Positions 28,323 to 36,119 of a DNA stretch of 64,000 nucleotides are shown one piece after another. The notes under the pieces are model-generated. The model saw only the letters and a program-made list of their open reading frames with translations, was not told where the DNA came from and searched no databases. The stretch is from Kribbella sp. VKM Ac-2569. GTDB lineage: Bacteria; Actinomycetota; Actinomycetes; Propionibacteriales; Kribbellaceae. Location of the stretch: assembly GCF_004216905.1 (NCBI RefSeq), contig NZ_SGXJ01000002.1, positions 744,001-808,000 on the forward strand, given 5' to 3'. How positions within the stretch are numbered: position 1 is the stretch's first letter; every line of letters begins with the position of its first letter. The position numbers were made by a program, and so were the translations under genes.

Positions 28323-29363
28323 GTGCTGCCCATCTTCGCTTCGCACCGGCAGGGACGACTCTTGCACCAGGTCATCACGATCGACGACTCCATCTCCGCG
28401 GATCGGGCGCTGCGCCTGATCAGACGCGGCTCGACACTTCACTGGGAGGGTGATTTCCAGAACGCCAAGCAGCTCCTCACCGCCCTCGGCCGCCGGCTTC
28501 CGGCGCCGAGCGGCGGCACGTTCTACGACCAGCGCCGGCACCAGGCAAAACGAGTCCGCGTCCTGAACTCGTTGCTGGTTCCGCTGATCGACCACCGCAT
28601 CACATTGCGCCGCGCACCCGACGTACGGACGGCCTGTCACGAGGCCTACGGACCGCCCGACGGCGAGCGGTGGGTGCCGCTGCGGGAGTTGCTGGGCGTG
28701 ATCGGCGCACACCAACTCCGGCTCCGCGGCGTCTATGTACCGGCCCTCCGCCAGCGCATCCACCCGCACTACAGCGTCTTCGCCCCCACCAGATCGGAGT
28801 ACGCCGACCTGGTCGCCGACTGCCCATTGCCGGAAACAGCCACCGCGTTCGACATCGGCACCGGGACTGGACTGCTCGCCGCGATCCTGTCCAGGCGGGG
28901 CGTTCGCCAGGTAGTTGCTACAGACAACAACGCGCGAGCGATCGCGTGCGCCCGCGAGAACCTCCAACGGTTACAGGTGAACGCCACGCTCGTCGAGACC
29001 GATCTGTTCCCGCCGGGGCGGGCGGATCTGATCGTCTGCAACCCGCCGTGGATCCCCGCGGCGCCGGCGACTCTCCTCGACCAGGCCGTGTACGACGAGG
29101 ACGGGCGAATGCTGCGCGCATTCCTGGGGACTGTCCGGGAGCACCTCGCACCGGGCGGGGAGGTGTGGTTGGTCCTGTCCGATCTGGCCGAGCGGCTCGG
29201 GCTGCGGGAGCGGGGTGAGCTGTTGAGCATGTTCCGTTCCGGTGGACTGCAGGTCGCCGGGCGCGCCGACGCCGTACCTCGGCATCGTCGGGCGCGGGAG
29301 GGCGAGACGACCTCCTTATGGCGACTGCGGTCCAGCGCATTCGTGTCTACTATCGGCGGGTGA
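28323..29363 (+). CDS. SAM-dependent methyltransferase with NPPW motif (HemK/RlmG-like)
   Basis: 346 residues. Residues 1-150 form an uncharacterised N-terminal domain; the C-terminal half is a class I methyltransferase with motif I TAFDIGTGTGLLAAILS, an acidic motif II VVATDNN and the motif IV NPPW in LIVCNPPWIPA. NPPF/Y/W motifs mark N-methyltransferases acting on glutamine, adenine or guanine, in protein or nucleic acid. The exact target is unknown. The GTG start at 28323 lacks a clear ribosome site, so the N terminus is uncertain. It overlaps the sigma factor gene by four bases (GTGA). Confidence 0.82.
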   Translation: MLPIFASHRQGRLLHQVITIDDSISADRALRLIRRGSTLHWEGDFQNAKQLLTALGRRLPAPSGGTFYDQRRHQAKRVRVLNSLLVPLIDHRITLRRAPDVRTACHEAYGPPDGERWVPLRELLGVIGAHQLRLRGVYVPALRQRIHPHYSVFAPTRSEYADLVADCPLPETATAFDIGTGTGLLAAILSRRGVRQVVATDNNARAIACARENLQRLQVNATLVETDLFPPGRADLIVCNPPWIPAAPATLLDQAVYDEDGRMLRAFLGTVREHLAPGGEVWLVLSDLAERLGLRERGELLSMFRSGGLQVAGRADAVPRHRRAREGETTSLWRLRSSAFVSTIGG

Positions 29364-30613
29364 CGGTTACGGATGCGCACGGGGCGGTCGACGCGGTCTG
29401 GAGGATCGAGTCGGCGCGGATCATCGCGGGCGTCGCACGGATCGTGCGGGACGTCGGACTCGCGGAAGAGCTGGCGCAGGACGCGCTGGTGGCTGCGCTG
29501 GAGCAGTGGCCCGAGTCCGGCGTACCGAACAATCCCGGCGCCTGGCTGATGGCGATCGCCAAGCGGCGGGCGATCGACCTGATCCGGCGCAAGGACACGT
29601 ACCAGCGGAAGCTCGCCGAGATGGGCCACGAGCTGGAGATCGACGGTGACAGCGTCGAGGACGACGTGGAGGCGATCCTCGAGGACCACATCGAGGACGA
29701 CCTGCTCCGACTGGTGTTCACTGCTTGTCACCCGGTGCTCACCATGGACGCCCGGGTGACGCTGACGCTCAAGCTGCTCGGCGGGCTGAAGACCGACGAG
29801 ATCGCCCGCGCGTTCCTCGCCCCGGAGGCGACAATCGCGCAGCGCATCGTGCGTGCCAAGCGGAACCTGGCCAAGGCCGGCGTCGAGTTCGAGGTGCCGT
29901 CCGGGCCGGAACTCTTCGAGCGGACGTCGTCGGTGCTCGAGGTCATCTACCTGATCTACAACGAGGGGTACTCCGCGACGGCGGGCGACGACTGGATGCG
30001 GCCGGCCCTGTGCAACGAGGCGATGCGCCTGGGCCGGCTGATCGTCGAGCTGATGCCGACGGAGCCCGAAGTACTCGGTCTGCTGGCGTTGATGGAGCTG
30101 CAGTCGTCCCGCGCGAACGCCCGCGTCGGGAGTGACGGCGAGCCGGTGCTTCTCCTCGACCAGGACCGCCGCCGCTGGGACCGGCTACTGATTCGCCGCG
30201 GCCTCGAAGGCATCGAGCGCGCCTGGGCAATGGAGAAGCCACCCGGCCCGTACCTCCTGCAGGCCGCGATCGCCGCCTGCCACGCCCGCGCAGCCGACCC
30301 CGAGGACACCGACTGGGCCAGGATCGCCGGCCTGTACGCCGTACTTGCGCAAGTGACCCCGTCACCCGTCATCGAGCTGAACCAGGCCGTCGCGATCTCG
30401 ATGGCGTTCGGCCCGGAACGTGGACTGGCAGCGGTCGACCTCCTGGCGGACGACCCGTCGCTGAAGGACTACCACCTGCCGAGCGTCCGAGGCGACCTGC
30501 TGTTCAAGCTCGGCCGCCTGGACGAGGCCCGCGCCGAGTTCGAGAAGGCCGCCGCACTGACCCGCAACGAACGCGAACGCAAACTCCTCCTGGAGCGGGC
30601 CGCCGCCTGCTGA
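29360..30613 (+). CDS. ECF RNA polymerase sigma factor with long C-terminal domain (ECF42-like)
   Basis: 417 residues. Sigma region 2 lies in about residues 10-80 (VGLAEELAQDALVAALEQW, GAWLMAIAKRRAIDLIRR) and region 4 in about 115-170 (RVTLTLKLLGGLKTDEIARAFLAPEATIAQRIVRAKRNL). The remaining ~230 residues form a helical TPR-like domain (LYLIYNEGYSA region, later RGDLLFKLGRLDEARAEFEKAAALT), the signature of the ECF42 group, where it contributes to activity control. ECF42 genes usually sit with a DGPF/YCII gene; one is 4 kb away at 34722. The GTG at 29360 overlaps the upstream stop; no anti-sigma gene is seen. Confidence 0.9.
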   Translation: MTVTDAHGAVDAVWRIESARIIAGVARIVRDVGLAEELAQDALVAALEQWPESGVPNNPGAWLMAIAKRRAIDLIRRKDTYQRKLAEMGHELEIDGDSVEDDVEAILEDHIEDDLLRLVFTACHPVLTMDARVTLTLKLLGGLKTDEIARAFLAPEATIAQRIVRAKRNLAKAGVEFEVPSGPELFERTSSVLEVIYLIYNEGYSATAGDDWMRPALCNEAMRLGRLIVELMPTEPEVLGLLALMELQSSRANARVGSDGEPVLLLDQDRRRWDRLLIRRGLEGIERAWAMEKPPGPYLLQAAIAACHARAADPEDTDWARIAGLYAVLAQVTPSPVIELNQAVAISMAFGPERGLAAVDLLADDPSLKDYHLPSVRGDLLFKLGRLDEARAEFEKAAALTRNERERKLLLERAAAC

Positions 30614-30622
30614 CCAGCTGTT

Positions 30623-30961
30623 CTACTTGTGCCGGCGTGCCAGCCAGGCCATGGCGCCGGCGCCGAGTACCACGGCTCCACCGACGGCGGCTGCGGCCTT
30701 CGGGTGGCGCCTGGTCGTCTCGGGCAGTTCCTTCATCGCGCCCGGTACCTGCTTCATCTTCTGACCCGTCTGTCCGGCAGCGCCCGACACCCGATGGCCC
30801 GCGCTTGACGCGGTCTCCTTCATCCGGTGCGGAACGTTCAGCCGGCGGGTGAGTTCCTGAACGGTGTCGGCGAGGTGCTGCCTGGTGTGGTCGAGATCCT
30901 CGCGCAGCGTCTCGCTGTCCGTCATCGGCTCGCGATGTGCGGCGTTCTTCGTGGTGGTCAT
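30623..30961 (-). CDS. DUF3618 family small membrane protein
   Basis: 112 residues. The N-terminal half is charged with SETLREDLDHTRQHLADTVQELTRRLNVPHRMKE, the hallmark of DUF3618, and a single membrane helix lies near the C terminus (AAAAVGGAVVLGAGAMAWLA) followed by ARRHK. The function is unknown; these proteins co-occur with Holin-X family proteins in actinobacteria. Its ATG overlaps the stop of the upstream Holin-X gene by four bases (ATGA). It converges with the sigma factor gene, whose stop lies nine bases away. Confidence 0.85.
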   Translation of the reverse strand: MTTTKNAAHREPMTDSETLREDLDHTRQHLADTVQELTRRLNVPHRMKETASSAGHRVSGAAGQTGQKMKQVPGAMKELPETTRRHPKAAAAVGGAVVLGAGAMAWLARRHK

Positions 30962-31404
30962 GCGATGTTCTTCCCTTCCGGCTGGTGTCCCTTGAGCGCT
31001 TCGAGGTCCTCGTGCACGCCGTCGACGGCACGTTGCGGAACGGGCGGAGTGGCACGGGTGACGTGCCGCTTGCCGAGCAGAGCGGCGACGGCCGCGATCG
31101 CGAACAGGACCGCGGCGACGATCAGGGCCGACAGCCAGGCCGGCAACGCGGTCGCGAGCCCGAGGATCGCCGCGGCGATCAGGACGCCCAGGCCGTACAG
31201 CGCGAGCGTTCCGGCCCCGCCGAACAACCCGGCACCGACGCCGGCCTCCTTGCCCTTCTCCTTCAGCTCGGCCTTGGCGAGCTGAATCTCGTCACGTACC
31301 AACTGGCTCAGGTCGCTCGTCACGTCGCTCACGAGGTGACCGATGTTCGCGTTCTGACCGTTGAGTCCAGCCTCACGCCGGACCATCTCCGGACGTGTCG
31401 TCAT
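30958..31404 (-). CDS. Actinobacterial Holin-X (phage-holin superfamily III-like) membrane protein
   Basis: 148 residues. An amphipathic N-terminal region (DVTSDLSQLVRDEIQLAKAELKEKGKEAG) is followed by two membrane helices (about 60-85 and 90-112, YGLGVLIAAAILGLATALPAWL and LIVAAVLFAIAAVAALLG). This matches PF07332-like proteins, which despite the name are chromosomal envelope proteins and not prophage lysis genes. GGGAGG precedes the ATG at 31404. The pair with DUF3618 is conserved in many actinobacteria. Possible role in envelope stress; unproven. Confidence 0.85.
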   Translation of the reverse strand: MTTRPEMVRREAGLNGQNANIGHLVSDVTSDLSQLVRDEIQLAKAELKEKGKEAGVGAGLFGGAGTLALYGLGVLIAAAILGLATALPAWLSALIVAAVLFAIAAVAALLGKRHVTRATPPVPQRAVDGVHEDLEALKGHQPEGKNIA

Positions 31405-31559
31405 GACCGCCTCCCGTGCTCGGTTGCCCGTCCGGTACCCAGATGGGCCGACAACCACGCGACGGAGCGTCGCCAAAGTGATCTGCGTCACACAGTGTCG
31501 CGTGGTCGGCCGCCGTTCGACGCAGTGGTGAGATCGTCACCCACCAGGAGGAATCCACC

Positions 31560-32342
31560 ATGAACACCGTCGTATCGAAGGACGGCACCACCATCACCTA
31601 CGACCGCCGCGGCAACGGGCCGGCGCTCGTTCTCGTCGACGGCGCGCTCTGCTCCCGTGCACAGGGTCCGATGCCCGACCTCGCCGAGGCGCTCGCGGAC
31701 CGCTTCACCGTCTACAACTACGACCGGCGCGGGCGCGGTGACTCCGGTGACGCGGGCGAGTACGCGGTCGAGCGTGAGATCGAGGATCTGGCCGCGGTGA
31801 TCGAGGCGGCCGGCGGATCGGCGTACGTCTACGGCTCATCGTCCGGCGCGGCACTGTCGCTGCGGGCGGCCGCGGCCGGATTGCCGATCGAGAAGCTGGT
31901 CGCGTTCGAGCCGCCGTACGTCGTCGACAACAGCCGCAAGCAGATCCCGCGGAGCTGGGTCGCCGACCTGCAGGCACTCGAGCCGGGCGACGCGATCAAG
32001 TACTTCTTCACGAAGGGGATCGGACTGCCCGGGATCTTCGTCACGATGATGAAGCTGATGCCGGCCTGGAAGCCGATGAAGGCGATCGCGCACACCCTGC
32101 CGTACGACGCCCAGGTGCTCGGCGGGAACTGCTTCGGCGACCCGATGGATACCGAGCAGTGGGCGCCGATCGAGCAGCCGGTGCTCGTGGTGAACGGCGG
32201 GAAGAGCCCGGGGTGGATGAAGAACTCGACGCGGGCGCTCGCGGCAGCGGTGCCGGGCGCCGAGCACACCGAAGTACCGGGTCAGAACCACATGATCAAG
32301 ACCGCGGCGATCGCCCCGGTGATCGCGGACTTCTGTGCCTGA
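31560..32342 (+). CDS. Alpha/beta hydrolase
   Basis: 260 residues. It has nucleophile elbow GSSSG (Ser94) and catalytic His in VPGQNHMIK, with YDRRGRGDSG in the usual strand-4 loop. EKLVAFEPPYV after the nucleophile is shared with the hydrolase at 33243-34052 (TVIAHEPPL), so these two are related copies about 1 kb apart on opposite strands. The acid residue is not obvious. AGGAGG eight bases upstream fixes the ATG. Substrate unknown. A perfect hairpin terminator follows. Confidence 0.88.
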   Translation: MNTVVSKDGTTITYDRRGNGPALVLVDGALCSRAQGPMPDLAEALADRFTVYNYDRRGRGDSGDAGEYAVEREIEDLAAVIEAAGGSAYVYGSSSGAALSLRAAAAGLPIEKLVAFEPPYVVDNSRKQIPRSWVADLQALEPGDAIKYFFTKGIGLPGIFVTMMKLMPAWKPMKAIAHTLPYDAQVLGGNCFGDPMDTEQWAPIEQPVLVVNGGKSPGWMKNSTRALAAAVPGAEHTEVPGQNHMIKTAAIAPVIADFCA

Positions 32343-32347
32343 CAGCG

Positions 32348-32381
32348 CGAAGGGCGTCCGGCCGGAGCCGGACGCCCTTCG
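32348..32381. terminator. Perfect 15-bp hairpin terminator
   Basis: Arms CGAAGGGCGTCCGGC and GCCGGACGCCCTTCG enclose a 4-base loop (CGGA). It is located between the convergent hydrolase and superoxide dismutase genes and probably serves both. Confidence 0.85.
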
Positions 32382-32398
32382 TCGTACTTCGGGGTGGA

Positions 32399-33025
32399 TC
32401 AGGCGCCGGTGATCAGGGCGCCGGCGCCGGAGCGGGCGGCGTCGAAGCGCGCCTGGGCGTCGGCCCAGTTCACGACGTTCCACCACGCCTTGACGTAGTC
32501 GGGCTTCACGTTCTTGTACTGCAGATAGAACGCGTGCTCCCACATGTCCAGCATCGCGATCGGGATCTGGCCGGCCGGCAGGTTGCCCTGCTGGTCGTAG
32601 AGCTGGTGGATCAGCAGCTGACCGCCCAGCGCGTCCCAGCCGAGGATCGCCCAGCCGGAGCCCTGGATCGTGGTCGCGCTCGCGGTGAAGTTGGCCTGGA
32701 ACGAGTCGAACGAGCCGAAGTACTCGTCGATCGCCGCACCCAGCTCGCCGTCCGGCTTGTCGCCACCGTCCGGCGAGAGGTTCTTCCAGAAGATCGAGTG
32801 GTTCACGTGCCCACCGAGGTTGAAGGCGAGCGTCTTCTCCAGCCCGACGATCGCGCCGAAGTCACCCTTGTCGCGGGCCTCGGCCAGCTTGTCCAGGGTG
32901 TCGTTCAGACCCTTCACGTAGGTCGCGTGGTGCTTGTCGTGGTGCAGCTCCATGATCTCGCCCGCGATGCTCGGCGCGAGCGCGCTGTAGTCGTAGGGGA
33001 GGTCGGGAAGCGTGTACGTGGTCAA
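32399..33025 (-). CDS. sodA: Fe/Mn superoxide dismutase
   Basis: 208 residues, complete. It converts superoxide to oxygen and peroxide. Metal ligands are His28 ([11 protein letters not shown]), His76 ([10 protein letters not shown]), Asp160 and His164 ([11 protein letters not shown]). Sequence features such as [13 protein letters not shown] suit the Mn/cambialistic group, but the metal cannot be read with certainty. The start is a TTG with GAAGGAG five bases upstream; the extra upstream open frame has no family similarity. A MerR-type dyad overlaps the predicted promoter. No signal peptide is seen. Confidence 0.95.
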   Translation of the reverse strand: MTTYTLPDLPYDYSALAPSIAGEIMELHHDKHHATYVKGLNDTLDKLAEARDKGDFGAIVGLEKTLAFNLGGHVNHSIFWKNLSPDGGDKPDGELGAAIDEYFGSFDSFQANFTASATTIQGSGWAILGWDALGGQLLIHQLYDQQGNLPAGQIPIAMLDMWEHAFYLQYKNVKPDYVKAWWNVVNWADAQARFDAARSGAGALITGA

Positions 33026-33090
33026 CTCTGCTCCTTCGTCAGGGCCCCGCGAGGGCCGATATCTCCGATGTCCTGTGTCAGCGGCACCAG

Positions 33091-33120
33091 CTTGAAACTT
33101 CAACCACGGTTGAGGTCAAG
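33091..33120 (-). promoter_or_regulatory. MerR/SoxR-type promoter dyad upstream of superoxide dismutase
   Basis: On the minus strand a TTGACC -35 element (33119-33114) is followed by a dyad ACCTCAACC-GT-GGTTGAAGT (33116-33097) and a CAAGCT that could be a -10 element at 19-base spacing. Long spacers with the operator between -35 and -10 are characteristic of MerR-family activators. No merR gene is in the window. Confidence 0.45.
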
Positions 33121-33242
33121 ACGCCACGCTGGCGAACGCGGTATCTGCGACCGGTGCCCGATGAGATCGCATTGACACCCCTGCGCACCCACCGAACACC
33201 TCCCAGCTTCACATACTCCACCTGACGACCCACGGGCGAGTC

Positions 33243-34052
33243 TCACCTCCGCGGCTGGGCGGCTCCGAGCAGGGCGCGCAGAGCCTCGGCGAAGGGCTCG
33301 GTCTGGTCGACGAAGCCGGTGTGGTCGCCCGGGAAGCGGGTCGGCTCGATGCCGAGGCGGTCAGCGAGAGCGGTGGAGGTCCGGTCGCAGAGTTGACCGG
33401 TGGATTCCTCGCCGATTCCGACCACGATGTCGACGCCGCGCAGCTTGTCGACGTCCGGGAGCCAAGTGATGGACTCGCGCATCTCGTGGCCGAACCAGAA
33501 CCGCTCCGTCGCCTCCTGCTCGGGGTCGCGCTCGCCGCCGAACATCATCTCGACGACCTCGTCGGGCAGGTGGATGTTCGCGAGCGCGAAGAACTGCTTC
33601 CAGGCGCCGGTCACGTCACCGGCGAGATAGTCGGCCATCAGCTTCTCCGACTTCGCGAGCACCTCGTCCGCGTCCGGGATCAGCCGGTCGAGCGGCGGCT
33701 CGTGCGCGATGACAGTCCGGACGACGTCCGGGTGGTCCTGCGCCAGCGCGAGCGCGCTCACCGCTCCCCCGCTAGAGCCGAGTACGACGGCCGGCCCGGC
33801 GTCGACGTACCGGATCAGCGCGGCCAGGTCGTCGGCCCGCTGCTCGGGTCGCGACGTACCGCCCGGGTCGAGCTTGCTCCGCTTCACCCCGCGCGGGTCC
33901 AGAGTCAGGACCGTGTAGTCGGGTGCCAGCAGGTCGGCCAGCGGCGCGAACGCGTCCGCATCCATCGGGGCGCCGACCAGGACCAGCAGCGGTCCTGATC
34001 CGCGCACCTCGTAGTACAGCTCTGCGTCGGAAACCTTCAGTGTGTTGTTCAT
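33243..34052 (-). CDS. Alpha/beta hydrolase
   Basis: 269 residues. Nucleophile elbow GSSGG occurs in AVVLGSSGGAVSALAL and catalytic His in FPGDHTGFVDQ. LTLDPRGVKRSKLD occupies the strand-4 loop. It is related to the hydrolase at 31560 (shared HEPP/FEPP motif after the nucleophile helix). The ATG at 34052 has GGAG upstream; the longer open frame upstream is Arg-rich and antisense-like. It follows the DHFR-like gene by 56 bases on the same strand, so an operon YCII-DHFR-hydrolase is plausible. Substrate unknown. Confidence 0.88.
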   Translation of the reverse strand: MNNTLKVSDAELYYEVRGSGPLLVLVGAPMDADAFAPLADLLAPDYTVLTLDPRGVKRSKLDPGGTSRPEQRADDLAALIRYVDAGPAVVLGSSGGAVSALALAQDHPDVVRTVIAHEPPLDRLIPDADEVLAKSEKLMADYLAGDVTGAWKQFFALANIHLPDEVVEMMFGGERDPEQEATERFWFGHEMRESITWLPDVDKLRGVDIVVGIGEESTGQLCDRTSTALADRLGIEPTRFPGDHTGFVDQTEPFAEALRALLGAAQPRR

Positions 34053-34108
34053 GCCATCTCCACGAACGGAGGTGGCACGAATGGACATCACTGTCCGGGC
34101 AGGGGGCG

Positions 34109-34714
34109 TCAGGCGGTTGCGTACTGCGGGCGGCCGGCCGGTCGGTAACCCTGGAGCGTTATGCCCTTCGGGAAGGCTCGCGACTCCACCAGGTCGAGCG
34201 CCAGGTCCGGACCGCTGTCGGGGAACAGCCGTGTGCCCTGGCCGACGACCACCGGGAAGATGAGCAGAATGATCTCGTCCACGAGATCGTTCTCCAGCAG
34301 CCAACGAACCAGGGCACCGCTGCCGTGCACCTGCAACTCGCCTCCCGGCCTGGTCTTCAGCTCGCCGATGGCCGCCGCGAGGTCACCGGACAAGACGGTC
34401 GTCTCCGACCACGTCGCCTCGGTGAGGGTGTTCGACGCGACGTACTTCGGCTTGGTGTTGAAGGCGTCCGCGATCGGACCGCTGCCCGGAGCCAGCGCAC
34501 CCCAGTAGGGGGCGAAGATCTCGTAGGTCCGCCGGCCGAACAGGAACCCACCGGCGCGCTCGCAGAATTGCTCGACGAACGCCATGGCCTCATTGTCGAA
34601 CGGCGCCATGGCCCAGCCGTCGCGCTCGAAGCCCTGCTTGCGGTCGGTCTCCGACGGGCCGTTTCCCTGCATCACTCCGTCGACGGAGACCTGCGTGATG
34701 GTCGTCAGTTTCAT
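34109..34714 (-). CDS. Dihydrofolate reductase family protein (RibD C-terminal-like)
   Basis: 201 residues. MKLTTITQVSVDGVMQG at the N terminus, FLFGRRTYEIFAPYWG and a C-terminal VDEIILLIFPVVVGQGTRLFP are the landmarks of the RibD_C/DHFR-like family common in actinobacteria. True DHFR residues are not fully conserved, so it is probably an NADPH-dependent reductase of unknown substrate. TTGAGGCG precedes the ATG at 34714, which lies seven bases after the stop of the DGPF gene. Such proteins often co-occur with YCII/DGPF proteins and ECF sigma factors. Confidence 0.88.
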   Translation of the reverse strand: MKLTTITQVSVDGVMQGNGPSETDRKQGFERDGWAMAPFDNEAMAFVEQFCERAGGFLFGRRTYEIFAPYWGALAPGSGPIADAFNTKPKYVASNTLTEATWSETTVLSGDLAAAIGELKTRPGGELQVHGSGALVRWLLENDLVDEIILLIFPVVVGQGTRLFPDSGPDLALDLVESRAFPKGITLQGYRPAGRPQYATA

Positions 34715-34721
34715 GATCGCC

Positions 34722-35099
34722 TCAACTCTCGAACGCGTCGGAGTCCGGGCCGAAATCGGCTTCCTCGACAACCCGGCGTACCTCGACCTCGGAGCCGAGG
34801 GCCTCGGCCAGCCGCGCGGCCCACTCGATCGCCTCGTCGCGGCTGCGGACCTCGACGACGATCACGCCGCCGACCAGCTCCTTGGTCTCGGCGAACGGGC
34901 CGTCGGTGACGGTGCGCTTGCCCGCGTCGACCTTCACCCGCGCGCCGAGCGAACTGCGGTGCACACCCTCGGCGAACAGCAGTACGCCGGCCTTCGACAG
35001 GTCCTCGACGACCCGTCCGACACCTTCGGCCACCTCCTGCGGCGGCAAGTTCCCGGCCTCACTGTCCGCGTCGGCCTTGTTGATGATCATGTAGCGCAT
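34722..35099 (-). CDS. YCII-related DGPF-domain protein
   Basis: 125 residues. The signature VTDGPFAETKELVGG is clear, after an N-terminal MRYMIINKAD strand, giving the ferredoxin-like YCII fold. Proteins with this DGPF motif are the usual genomic partners of ECF42 sigma factors; here the sigma gene at 29360 is on the other strand and about 4 kb away. Function unknown, though YCII relatives can dehalogenate or bind small acids. GAGGGAG precedes the ATG at 35099. First gene of the operon with the DHFR-like gene. Confidence 0.92.
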   Translation of the reverse strand: MRYMIINKADADSEAGNLPPQEVAEGVGRVVEDLSKAGVLLFAEGVHRSSLGARVKVDAGKRTVTDGPFAETKELVGGVIVVEVRSRDEAIEWAARLAEALGSEVEVRRVVEEADFGPDSDAFES

Positions 35100-35177
35100 C
35101 GCTGATGCTCCCTCGTCGTGTCGGTCGATCACTTACTCTCACGTCGAGCGGGCCACCACCAGATCGACACCCTGACT

Positions 35178-35512
35178 TCAGATCATTTCCCTCGTCAGCT
35201 CGTACAGCCCGCGCGCGTTCTGCGGGTCGAAGGTCGCGAGCGCCGGGTCGACGGGTTTGCCGACCGCGCGGAGGATCAGCCGCTCGTCCGGCTGTGCGTC
35301 CATCACCGCGAGCGTGTCCTTCACACTCTCCGCAGGGGACTTGGCAAACAGCCCCGCGCTCACCTTGGCGACTGTCCGCAGGGGTTGGGGGAGGTGGTTG
35401 GTCCTTCGTGTACGGCGGTTGCACGCCGAGGTACTTCGTCCGCCCGTCCAGGTGGTTCTGGCGGTAGTGCACCGCGAGCAGGTCGTTCCCGCGGCCGCCG
35501 CTGAGGATCGCC
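35178..35512 (-). pseudogene. C-terminal remnant of a short-chain dehydrogenase, frameshifted
   Basis: The minus strand encodes about 110 residues resembling the end of an SDR: LSGGRGNDLLAV..., then ...VQPPYTK in one frame, and TNHLPQPLRTVAKVSAG... to KPVDPALATFDPQNARG in another. Removing one base near 35403 (CCTTCG on the plus strand) joins the frames as YTKTNHLPQPLRTV. The N-terminal two thirds, with the cofactor and catalytic motifs, are absent; the sequence instead runs into the DNA-binding part of the opposing TetR gene. Neither part has a start signal. A truncated, non-functional gene is inferred. Confidence 0.65.
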
Positions 35513-36033
35513 TGGACCGGTTCGCCCGGGACGGGTACGACGGAACGAGCGTCCGGGATGTGGCCGGCGACGTGGGCGTCGACCCGGCGCTCGTGTTCCG
35601 GTACTTCGGGTCCAAGTCCGGGCTGTTCACCGAGGCGATGGCGGGCTCGTCTGCCCCCGTCGTGCTGCCGGACGGGCCGGTCGAGGAGCTGCCCGCGAAG
35701 CTGTTGCGGCAGTTGGTCTTCGAGGACTGGACGGAATACGCCGGTGAGCATCCGCTGATCGCGATGCTCCGCTCGTCAGGTCACGAGGACACCAAGGACC
35801 GTCTCCGGCAACAGGTGTGCGAGGGCTACCTCGACGTACTGTCCCAGCTCGCCGATGGCAACGAGGACAAGAACCTCCGCACCGAACTCTTCGCCGCGTG
35901 GCTCCTCGGCATCGGCATCCTCCGCACCGCCGTCGGCACCCCCACCCTCACGAAGGCCACCGAGGAAGAGATCCTCCCCCACCTCGCCGCGGTCGCCGAG
36001 GCGTTGTTCGGTCGGCCCGTCCCGACGGAGTAG
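35467..36033 (+). CDS. TetR family regulator with damaged N terminus
   Basis: 188 residues from a candidate GTG at 35467. From LDRFARDGYDGTSVRDVAGDVGVDPALVFRYFGSKSGLF onward it is a normal TetR protein, with a C-terminal domain FEDWTEYAGEHPLIAMLRSSG. The first ~15 residues (HREQVVPAAAAEDR) do not read like the usual helix 1 and lie opposite the SDR remnant, so the native start has probably been lost to a deletion. No ribosome site precedes the GTG. It may be a pseudogene or may make a protein with an altered first helix. Confidence 0.55.
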   Translation: MHREQVVPAAAAEDRLDRFARDGYDGTSVRDVAGDVGVDPALVFRYFGSKSGLFTEAMAGSSAPVVLPDGPVEELPAKLLRQLVFEDWTEYAGEHPLIAMLRSSGHEDTKDRLRQQVCEGYLDVLSQLADGNEDKNLRTELFAAWLLGIGILRTAVGTPTLTKATEEEILPHLAAVAEALFGRPVPTE

Positions 36034-36043
36034 TGGACGTCCC

Positions 36044-36103
36044 TGCAGGCAGAACCCACGGTTTCGGGCGTGAACACCCCGTCGCGGCCGGGTTTTGCAT
36101 GCA
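36044..36103. terminator. Inverted repeat between TetR and LCP genes
   Basis: TGCAGGCAGAACCC (36044-36057) pairs with GGGTTTTGCATGCA (36090-36103) at 12 of 14 positions across a 32-base loop that itself contains GC-rich dyads. It lies between two convergent genes. The arm GCAGGCAGAACCC is identical to an arm at 47920. Confidence 0.6.
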
Positions 36104-36119
36104 TGGCGGTCCGTGCCGA

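Noticed and set aside
30958..31404. Prophage lysis gene because of the holin name
   Set aside because: The Holin-X family is a chromosomal actinobacterial membrane protein group; no endolysin, capsid or integrase gene lies near it.
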